NCBI GenBank assembly: GCA_030748495.1
Contig: JASMLX010000022.1
Span: 1-61,987, forward strand
Length of the DNA stretch: 61,987 bases
Direction of reading: 5' to 3'
From: Candidatus Poribacteria bacterium
Lineage (GTDB): Bacteria > Poribacteria > WGA-4E > UBA9662
Part shown: one piece after another, positions 55,565 to 61,987 of the stretch
Numbering within the stretch: the stretch's first letter is position 1
How the letters are laid out: every line of letters begins with the position of its first letter
Program-made: the position numbers and the translations under genes
Notes under the pieces: generated by a model
Databases searched by the model: none
Told to the model about the DNA's origin: nothing
Seen by the model: the letters and a program-made list of their open reading frames with translations, nothing else

Positions 55565-58500
55565 ATGGAAAAGCGGACAAATGAGATCGACACGATCTCT
55601 GTTGCTCCAAGCGACGAAACTGTTACTAAACGCTCACCTACGGGGGATTCACTTACGGGCCTGAAATTTTCCCGCCTTTTTACCGAGGAAGAAGTGCACC
55701 CATTTGATCAAGTTGAATGGACCTTCCGAAGTTCGTCCATCTACGACGAAAAAGGGGAAGTTGTTTTCCATTTAGATCAAGTGGAAGTTCCAACTGATTG
55801 GTCGCAACTGGCAGTTGATATTGCTGCCTCTAAGTATTTCCGAAAAGCCGGTATTCCTGAGACAGGCTACGAAAGCAGTATCCGCCAATTGGTTCATCGT
55901 GTTGCCCATACCATTCGAACTGCAGGTGAGGATTTTGGTGGCTATTTCGAGTCGGCAACAGATGCCGATGCTTTTGAGGCTGAACTGGCCTATATGCTGA
56001 TAACACAGCGAGGCGCTTTCAATTCTCCCGTTTGGTTCAACTGCGGCCTTTTTCACGAATATGGAATTGAAGGTGGGAAAGGCAACTGGTACTGGAACTT
56101 TGATCAGCAGGTGGTAGTTCAAACTGATAACAACTACGATCACCCACAGTGTAGCGCCTGTTTCATCCAATCAGTTGATGATGATTTAATGTCTATTTTT
56201 GATTTGGTCAAAAATGAAGCTCGTGTCTTCAAGTATGGGTCAGGAACCGGGAGTAACTTCTCTACGATTCGTGGTCGCCAAGAAAAACTGTCCGGCGGTG
56301 GAACTAGTAGTGGTTTAATGTCCTTCCTGGAAGTGTTTGACCGTGCTGCCGGAGCCACCAAATCGGGCGGAACTACCCGGCGAGCCGCCAAGATGGTTTG
56401 CTTAGATATGGATCACCCGGAGATCGTCGACTTCATCAATTGGAAAGCTAAAGAAGAGAAAAAAGTTGCAGCCTTGATTGAAGCCGGTTATCCATCCGAC
56501 TTCAACAGTGAAGCCTACAAAACCGTTTCGGGTCAAAACTCGAATAACTCAGTACGACTTAACGACGATTTTATGAATGCCTACCTCAATAGCGAGGCGT
56601 GGCATACAACGCTAAGAACGACAGGTGAGGTTTGCGAACAGTTTGAAGCGAAAGACCTAATGCAGCAAATTGCCCAAGCCGCCTGGCAGTGTGCTGATCC
56701 TGGGGTTCAGTTTGATACTACAATCAACGATTGGCACACCTGTGCTAACACTGATCGAATTTATAGCAGTAACCCCTGCTCCGAATATATGTTTTTGAAC
56801 GATAGTGCTTGCAACCTATCTTCGATTAACCTGCTTAAGTTTTTGGATGCAGATGGCAATTTTGAAATCGAAAAGTACCAACACGCTTGTCGTATCTTTT
56901 TCGTGGCTCAGGACATTTTAGTCGATTTTTCCTCTTACCCGACACGCGCTATTGCTCAACATAGCCACGATTATCGACCGCTTGGGTTGGGGTATGCCAA
57001 TCTAGGAACACTACTAATGGTCAAGGGGTTGCCTTACGACAGCGAGGAAGCGGTTGCCATGTGTAGTACGCTGACCGCTATTTTATGTGGTCAAGCCTAC
57101 CGTACCTCATCTGAAATGGCAGCGGTTAAAGGGGCTTTTTCCGGTTATGAAAAGAACCGCCAACCGATGTTGAGAGTAATGAATAAGCATCGCGCCGCAA
57201 CCTATCAGATCAATCCGGATTTATGTCCACCGGATTTACTGCATGCAGCACAAAAAGTTTGGAACGAAGTGGTCGAAATGGGTGAACGTGACGGTTACCG
57301 AAATGCACAGGCTACCGTTCTGGCCCCGACGGGCACGATTGGCTTGTTTATGGACTGCGATACCACCGGTATTGAGCCGGACTTCGCCTTGGTTAAGTTT
57401 AAGAAGCTAGCAGGTGGAGGTTATTTCAAAATCATTAATAACTCTGTTCCAAGGACTTTGGAAACGCTAGGCTATACTGAGACGCAAATCGACGATATTG
57501 TTGCCTACGCACAAGGAACGTCCACCTTGCTGGGTCCCCCTCATATTAATACGGTTAGCCTTAAAGAGAAAGGATTGACTGATGAGGAAATCGGTAAAAT
57601 TGAAGCAGTTCTGCCTTCGGTCTTCGAACTCTCGAATGCGGTTAATATCCACACTGTTGGCGAAGGTCTGGCTTTGCGACTCGGCTGGACAGCCAAGCGG
57701 TTCGAAGCTCCAGCCTTTAGCCTGCTACATGAACTCGGGTTTGCCACGGAGCAAATCGAGGAAGCAAATAATGTTATCTGTGGGATGATGACACTGGAGG
57801 GGGCACCTCATCTTTCACCTGAGCATTTACCGATTTTTGATTGTGCTAACCGATGCGGCAAATATGGGACTCGCTCTATCGTGCCAATGGGGCATGTTCG
57901 TATGATGGCTGCAGCTCAACCCTTCATTTCAGGCGCAATTTCGAAGACTATTAACCTTTCCAATGAAGCCACTGTCGATGAAATCGAAAAATTGTACGCC
58001 GAATCGTGGCGACTCGGCTTAAAAGCGATGGCAATCTATCGTGACGGTTCTAAAATGTCCCAACCGTTGAGCACTTCTGCGGACTTAGAGGATGAAGAGG
58101 AAGTATCAGTCCATGTGGTAGAAGAGGCTCGTCCGATTCGACGCCGACTGCCGGACGAACGGAAATCCATCACCCATAAATTCAGTATTGCGGGACACGA
58201 AGGCTACCTCACTGTAGGCATGTTCGATGATGGACAGCCGGGCGAAGTTTTTTTAACCATGTCAAAGGAGGGCTCTGCTATCTCCGGGCTAATGGATACG
58301 GTTGCGACCATGACTTCAATGTCGTTACAGTATGGCGTGCCTTTAGAATCGCTGGTGAACAAGTTTTCTCATACCCGTTTTGAGCCGTCTGGTTTCACGA
58401 ACAATAAAGAGATCCCAATTGCCAAGTCGATCATTGACTATGTTTTCCGCTGGCTGGAACTAAAGTTTCTTTCGGCTAAACCCGGCAATGAGAATGAGGA

Positions 58501-58693
58501 CAAAATGATTACTGACCTTGACTATCCATTGTTAGAAGAGTGGGAGGAAGCTCGAGCCCGAATTGAACAGGACACCAAAATTGCGCAAATGCAATCGGAC
58601 GCTCCTGCTTGTCACAGTTGTGGTACAATTATGGTCCGTAACGGCACTTGTTACCGTTGTCTGAACTGCGGCGAAACCAGTGGATGTTCCTAA
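55565..58693 (+). CDS. nrdJ: Vitamin B12-dependent ribonucleotide reductase, class II
   Basis: This 1042-residue adenosylcobalamin-dependent enzyme reduces ribonucleotides. Motifs include RGAFNSPVWFNCGLF, QCSACFIQSVDD, GSGTGSNFSTIRG, TRRAAKMVCLDMDHPEI, NPCSEYMFLNDSACNLSSIN and a catalytic loop ATVLAPTGTIGLFMDCDTTG. The C-terminal part has the TSCPD-like region and a zinc-binding tail CHSCGTIMVRNG with CYRCLNCGETSGCS that passes electrons. GAGGGAAA precedes the ATG. It lies just after nrdR and before prs. Oxygen-independent activity suits variable oxygen supply. Confidence 0.96.
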   Translation: MEKRTNEIDTISVAPSDETVTKRSPTGDSLTGLKFSRLFTEEEVHPFDQVEWTFRSSSIYDEKGEVVFHLDQVEVPTDWSQLAVDIAASKYFRKAGIPETGYESSIRQLVHRVAHTIRTAGEDFGGYFESATDADAFEAELAYMLITQRGAFNSPVWFNCGLFHEYGIEGGKGNWYWNFDQQVVVQTDNNYDHPQCSACFIQSVDDDLMSIFDLVKNEARVFKYGSGTGSNFSTIRGRQEKLSGGGTSSGLMSFLEVFDRAAGATKSGGTTRRAAKMVCLDMDHPEIVDFINWKAKEEKKVAALIEAGYPSDFNSEAYKTVSGQNSNNSVRLNDDFMNAYLNSEAWHTTLRTTGEVCEQFEAKDLMQQIAQAAWQCADPGVQFDTTINDWHTCANTDRIYSSNPCSEYMFLNDSACNLSSINLLKFLDADGNFEIEKYQHACRIFFVAQDILVDFSSYPTRAIAQHSHDYRPLGLGYANLGTLLMVKGLPYDSEEAVAMCSTLTAILCGQAYRTSSEMAAVKGAFSGYEKNRQPMLRVMNKHRAATYQINPDLCPPDLLHAAQKVWNEVVEMGERDGYRNAQATVLAPTGTIGLFMDCDTTGIEPDFALVKFKKLAGGGYFKIINNSVPRTLETLGYTETQIDDIVAYAQGTSTLLGPPHINTVSLKEKGLTDEEIGKIEAVLPSVFELSNAVNIHTVGEGLALRLGWTAKRFEAPAFSLLHELGFATEQIEEANNVICGMMTLEGAPHLSPEHLPIFDCANRCGKYGTRSIVPMGHVRMMAAAQPFISGAISKTINLSNEATVDEIEKLYAESWRLGLKAMAIYRDGSKMSQPLSTSADLEDEEEVSVHVVEEARPIRRRLPDERKSITHKFSIAGHEGYLTVGMFDDGQPGEVFLTMSKEGSAISGLMDTVATMTSMSLQYGVPLESLVNKFSHTRFEPSGFTNNKEIPIAKSIIDYVFRWLELKFLSAKPGNENEDKMITDLDYPLLEEWEEARARIEQDTKIAQMQSDAPACHSCGTIMVRNGTCYRCLNCGETSGCS

Positions 58694-58761
58694 GTTAAAT
58701 TCATAGACCTATTTATATTGGTAAGAGATAAATTGATCGTGATTATGTAGGGGGTAGGATT

Positions 58762-59754
58762 ATGTCAATCCGGGATGGAGAATCTGTTGGCAACGACTTC
58801 CGGCTATTTTCAGGGCGGGCCAACCCTGAACTGGGAAAGGAGATCGCCCAACACTTGAACATTAATTTGGGGAAAGTTGAAGTGCAAACTTTTCCCGACA
58901 CCGAGCTTCATGTCCAGATTGAAGAAAGTGTTCGAGGAACCGACGTCTATATCATTCAATCGACTTGCGAGCCGGTCAATGATACCTTGATGGAATTGCT
59001 GGTTATGCTCGATGCCCTGCGTCGTGCTTCTGCCCGGCAAGTCACGGCGGTAATCCCCTACTTTGGCTACGCTCGGCAAGATCACAAATCCACTGGACGA
59101 GAACCGATCAGTGCCAAGCTCGTGATGGATCTCCTTACTACGGCAGGGGCCGACCGGATTATTTCGGTAGATCTACACGCCACACAGATCCAAGGCTTTG
59201 CCAATATCCCATTCGATCATCTAACTGCGCTACCCACCCTGGCTAGTTATCTGAAAGAGAAAGCACTCGAAAACGCAGTCGTTGTTTCACCAGATGTTGG
59301 ACGAGCTAAGCTGGCTGAGAAATATGCCGATATTCTCAAAATGCCATTGGCAATTATGCATAAACAGAGAAGTGGAATCGGAGGGCAGGCGGTTGAAGTA
59401 AACCAGATTGTAGGTGAGGTCGCGGGAAAAACCCCGATCCTGATTGACGATATCATTGCGGGTGGCAGCATTTACAAGCACGCCGATGCATTGGTAGAGG
59501 CCGATGCTCAGCCCGCTTATATCAGTATTACCCATCCTGTTTTAACCGGGCAATCGCTCCAACTCCTCAATCGGCCCTCGATCCGTGAAATCATCGCCAC
59601 CAATAGCATTCCTGTTCCGGTCGAAAAACAGATTGATAGCAAAGTACAGGTCCTCTCTATTGCCCCTTTATTGGCTGAGGCTATTTTTCGGATTCACAAA
59701 CACCGTTCCGTCAGTCGCGTATTCTTTGACCAGCAACTGGCTTTCCCCGTTTAA
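58762..59754 (+). CDS. prs: Ribose-phosphate pyrophosphokinase
   Basis: The 330-residue PRPP synthase has FSGRANPELGKEIAQHL, FPDTELHVQIEESVRGTDVYI, the ATP-site PYFGYARQDHK, SVDLHATQIQGF and the ribose-5-phosphate loop ILIDDIIAGGSIYKHADAL, where many family members read DDIIDTGGT; the Asp-Thr of the usual DTGGT loop reads Ala-Gly here, a minor variation. It makes PRPP from ribose-5-phosphate and ATP for nucleotide synthesis. A GGGGGTAGG run precedes the ATG. It follows nrdJ by 68 bases, joining a nucleotide-supply group. Confidence 0.95.
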   Translation: MSIRDGESVGNDFRLFSGRANPELGKEIAQHLNINLGKVEVQTFPDTELHVQIEESVRGTDVYIIQSTCEPVNDTLMELLVMLDALRRASARQVTAVIPYFGYARQDHKSTGREPISAKLVMDLLTTAGADRIISVDLHATQIQGFANIPFDHLTALPTLASYLKEKALENAVVVSPDVGRAKLAEKYADILKMPLAIMHKQRSGIGGQAVEVNQIVGEVAGKTPILIDDIIAGGSIYKHADALVEADAQPAYISITHPVLTGQSLQLLNRPSIREIIATNSIPVPVEKQIDSKVQVLSIAPLLAEAIFRIHKHRSVSRVFFDQQLAFPV

Positions 59755-59799
59755 GATTAAGATTTTAACATTTAAGGCATAATTTTCTATGGAGTGACA

Positions 59800-60387
59800 A
59801 TGCAAGTTTTAATAACCGCTGCTACCACCAATTTAAGTCAGCAGTTGGCAACCGATTTAGCCCTTTCACATCAGGTCAAGTTGACAGATCTGGTTGATTG
59901 CCAGACCGATTTTGAGTTTATTCGCTCCGATTTCAACCACGAGTCAGAGCTGCCTGTCAGTAGCATAGATGCAATTGTCCATCCCGCCCAACTGCCGATC
60001 TTAGATCAACCCCTAAATGATATTGTAGACCCGGCTAATCAAGCGCTCGATTTTCAAACGCGCTGTACTTATAACCTGTTGCAGGCTTCTGTTGAGGCCC
60101 AGGTATCCAACTTTGTCTTTCTCAGCACTATGCGCCTGTTCGAGAAACTGGGCGATAATCTAACCTTGAGTCCACGCTGGCGAACCTGCCCGACGACCGA
60201 ACCAGATCTTTTGGCTCGGCATTTAGGTGAATTTGTCTGCCGGGAATTTGCACGGGAGGGGAAAATCAATATAACCATCCTTCGGCCAGGCAAAGTCAGC
60301 CAAGATACAATCTCCTCGGCTGTAGCACAGGCTATTACCTCTAATCAGCCTTGGCAGATTATCCATTTGGAAGAAGAAGCGGGGTAG
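59800..60387 (+). CDS. Degenerate NAD-epimerase/SDR-like protein
   Basis: The protein has 195 residues from ATG 59800, chosen because GGAG lies five bases before it; a GTG six bases earlier overlaps that site. The layout follows extended SDR proteins (QASVEAQVSNFVFLSTM, NITILRPGKV), but the cofactor loop reads LITAATTNLSQ without GxxGxxG, and the place of YxxxK reads LLARHLGE. It probably lacks oxidoreductase activity, and may be a binding or regulatory partner of the following gene, whose start lies 4 bases downstream. Confidence 0.6.
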   Translation: MQVLITAATTNLSQQLATDLALSHQVKLTDLVDCQTDFEFIRSDFNHESELPVSSIDAIVHPAQLPILDQPLNDIVDPANQALDFQTRCTYNLLQASVEAQVSNFVFLSTMRLFEKLGDNLTLSPRWRTCPTTEPDLLARHLGEFVCREFAREGKINITILRPGKVSQDTISSAVAQAITSNQPWQIIHLEEEAG

Positions 60388-60391
60388 GAAA

Positions 60392-61120
60392 ATGAAAGTT
60401 CTTTTATTAGGTGGTAATGGATACATGGGACCGCACGTGGTCAAAGCGATTGAGGACTACCACACGTTGCGGATTACCGATACTATGCCGATTGAATCTA
60501 GGCATGAAACCAGAATTGTCGATGTGGCTGATCTGGACCAAGTCAGGCGAGCAGCCGAAGGCATGGATGCCATCATTAATTTGTCTGTCTTACGTCATGA
60601 CCGTAAACTAGCCTTCGATGTCAGCACCCGCGGTTCCTACAACGCCATGCAAGCGGCTGTTGAGCATGGGATACCACGCATCGTCAACACGGGCCCCCAT
60701 TTCACCTTGGCAGGTCAAACCTACGAAGATTTTGATTTTGATCTCAATCCTGATATTCCGCCACATCCCGGAACCAATCTCTATGCTCTTACCAAATCGC
60801 TTGGTCAAGAGATCTGCCGTATTTTTACCGAAAACCACGACCTTCACGTTCTGACCTTACTGTTTTTGACCTTTCTCGATCACGATGATCCGCGTACAGG
60901 CACCGATCTGAATCCTTTCACTGTTAGCTGGCGAGATTGTGCCGAATCTTTCCGTTGTGCGTTGGATGCAGACCTGGATACAATGCCCTCGCCTTGTGAG
61001 TGTTTCTTTATCGTTGCGGATTTACCACACGGATGGGTTTCCAACCAGAAAACCAAACGACTGCTGGGCTTTCAGCCACGTGACGATTTCAAAGCTGTCT
61101 GGCATAAAAAAGCAGATTAA
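60392..61120 (+). CDS. NAD-dependent epimerase/dehydratase (extended SDR)
   Basis: In this 242-residue protein the N-terminal LLLGGNGYMGPHVV is a GxxGxxG cofactor loop, IVDVADLDQVRRAAEGMDAI follows the second Rossmann half, and LYALTKSLGQEICR carries the catalytic YxxxK. PHFTLAG lies near the usual Ser/Thr position. It likely acts on a nucleotide sugar or related carbonyl compound; the substrate is unknown. It begins four bases after the degenerate SDR-like gene, so the two are translated together. Confidence 0.85.
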   Translation: MKVLLLGGNGYMGPHVVKAIEDYHTLRITDTMPIESRHETRIVDVADLDQVRRAAEGMDAIINLSVLRHDRKLAFDVSTRGSYNAMQAAVEHGIPRIVNTGPHFTLAGQTYEDFDFDLNPDIPPHPGTNLYALTKSLGQEICRIFTENHDLHVLTLLFLTFLDHDDPRTGTDLNPFTVSWRDCAESFRCALDADLDTMPSPCECFFIVADLPHGWVSNQKTKRLLGFQPRDDFKAVWHKKAD

Positions 61121-61780
61121 GCCGTTAAAGATTCTTAAGAACCTGTTTGGAAGAGAGGGGTTGAAAAAGGGTTGAAGTCAAATCTGGAACCGAAGAATAA
61201 CGACCTTGGTTTGAGCTCTCAACAGTGGCTAACCTACTATCCTATCCACTGACTTCTAGCCCCGAGAAGCCATTCTGGCCCGATGTATCAACGACTGATT
61301 ATCAATGCCATCTGCCACCTGCATTTTACCACTTATCAATGGTGCCTACTCGTCAAAGATTTTCTACCGGAGCAAACGTTTGACTACGGTTGGCCTCTAT
61401 ACCCTCACTGCAAATGGTGTCAACAGGAAAGGTGGTTTCTGATTCATCCAGCTTGACATTAACAAGTCCGAGTTCAAGCTGGGAGGGAAACTTAGCCCAG
61501 TGCAGTCATGATTAATAACTAATTGGTCAAAACTGCGGCTTGGGTTGACAGTGAAGAGGATGACTACAAAAAGATCAAAGGCGACAAAAGAGCATATCGT
61601 TAACGATATGAGCATCCCACTCTGAGTCCCAGCCACCTTGCGCCAACGCCGGGCGGCTTGATACCAGACACCGGCAAGCAGACACAACACCGCAGTACCC
61701 TATTGGTCGGCACGCTCACGGAATAACTTTAGTGATCGTCACGCTAGGCTCCATCTTATCTCCCGTGACACCCAACTAAA
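61121..61780. other. Gene-poor gap near the right edge
   Basis: No supported gene is present. A minus-strand frame at 61397-61690 contains one hydrophobic stretch but lacks a ribosome site and known motifs. A 56-codon plus frame from 61283 lacks a ribosome site. The clearest structure is a perfect 18-base palindrome CATATCGTTAACGATATG at 61593-61610. Confidence 0.4.
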
Positions 61781-61786
61781 TCTGAC

Positions 61787-61815
61787 TATACAAAATGGCT
61801 GATATTTGGTATAGT
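61787..61815 (+). promoter_or_regulatory. Possible promoter near the right edge
   Basis: TATACA (61787-61792), a 17-base spacer and TATAGT (61810-61815) resemble a sigma70-type promoter. It lies about 40 bases upstream of a small basic frame. Confidence 0.28.
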
Positions 61816-61854
61816 CCAGAGTGGTTTGTTTTACAAAAAGGCTGTAATTTTGGA

Positions 61855-61962
61855 ATGAACAGAAAAAGACGAAAACGAAAAGAAGTTCAAGAAACGCAAC
61901 ATTCTCCAAGTTCGGACGATCTGGCAGTTTCTAGAAGCCATTTCAAAACTGCCTCAATGTAA
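61855..61962 (+). CDS. Doubtful small basic frame, 35 residues
   Basis: ATG 61855 to TAA 61962 encodes a peptide starting MNRKRRKRKEVQETQ. The basic start is reminiscent of the N-terminal tails at 10217 and 11208, but there is no clear Shine-Dalgarno site and the C-terminal part looks unspecific. It may be noncoding. Confidence 0.18.
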   Translation: MNRKRRKRKEVQETQHSPSSDDLAVSRSHFKTASM

Positions 61963-61987
61963 TGAGGATGCAAGCAAGGTGAAAGAA

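Noticed and set aside
61397..61690. 97-codon minus frame with one hydrophobic stretch
   Set aside because: GTG/TTG start, no ribosome site, no family resemblance; transposase origin was considered but no motif supports it.

Overview
The window comes from a bacterium with roughly 45-48% GC. It has several formylglycine sulfatases, Gfo/Idh/MocA oxidoreductases, a DUF1501 protein, LamG proteins, a Poribacteria/Planctomycetes-style gene repertoire, and a complete urea uptake and hydrolysis cluster. Taken together this resembles Candidatus Poribacteria (sponge-associated or marine). That placement is inference from gene content only; the window has no rRNA.

Layout. (1) 1-7000 is a loose accessory region. 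It holds the 3' part of an LRR-histidine kinase-receiver hybrid, an amidohydrolase with a good sigma70-type promoter, a Gfo/Idh/MocA gene broken by two single-base frameshifts, an intact Gfo/Idh/MocA gene bracketed by two copies of a ~77-bp diverged direct repeat, and long gene-poor gaps. (2) 7000-12830 has phosphonate transporter genes phnE and phnC without phnD, a sulfatase, a hypothetical protein with a very basic N-terminus followed by an unlisted 32-residue basic mini-gene, a DUF1349 protein and cysC. (3) 12830-25900 is all on the minus strand and largely envelope or scaffold related: a HEAT-repeat protein, a sugar isomerase-like TIM barrel, a polysaccharide deacetylase, a 1559-residue TPR protein, an ECF sigma factor with its anti-sigma factor, a TPR lipoprotein and a Tat-exported DUF1501 protein. 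(4) 25930-27920 has tRNA-Asn(GTT) with its own promoter and terminator, a TPR protein and tgt, whose enzyme modifies GUN-anticodon tRNAs including Asn. (5) 27995-40234 is one minus-strand supercluster, (smORF)-urtABCDE-ureDABCEFG, for urea import and nickel urease. (6) 40837-45388 has a frameshifted small lipoprotein and an operon of two sulfatases plus an enolase-superfamily sugar-acid dehydratase. (7) 45493-61120 has a THUMP RNA methyltransferase, a NEIL1-like DNA glycosylase, an L,D-transpeptidase, two tandem LamG paralogues, a large subtilase with FG-GAP repeats and a sorting-tail-like C-terminus, an NrdR repressor fused to two DNA-binding repeats ahead of class II ribonucleotide reductase nrdJ, prs, and a pair of SDR-like genes. 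The last ~870 bases are nearly gene-free.

How the genes fit together. Sulfatases, the dehydratase, the deacetylase and the TIM-barrel enzymes suggest breakdown of sulfated or acetylated host or algal glycans. The urea and phosphonate genes suggest scavenging of nitrogen and phosphorus. nrdR, nrdJ and prs form a nucleotide-supply group.

The most unusual items are the NrdR fusion with tandem C-terminal helix-turn-helix repeats, the promoter-driven pair of basic proteins at 10208-11306, the 18-bp perfect hairpin between urtA and urtB, and the small gene that abuts urtA. No CRISPR array, intact insertion sequence or prophage was seen.
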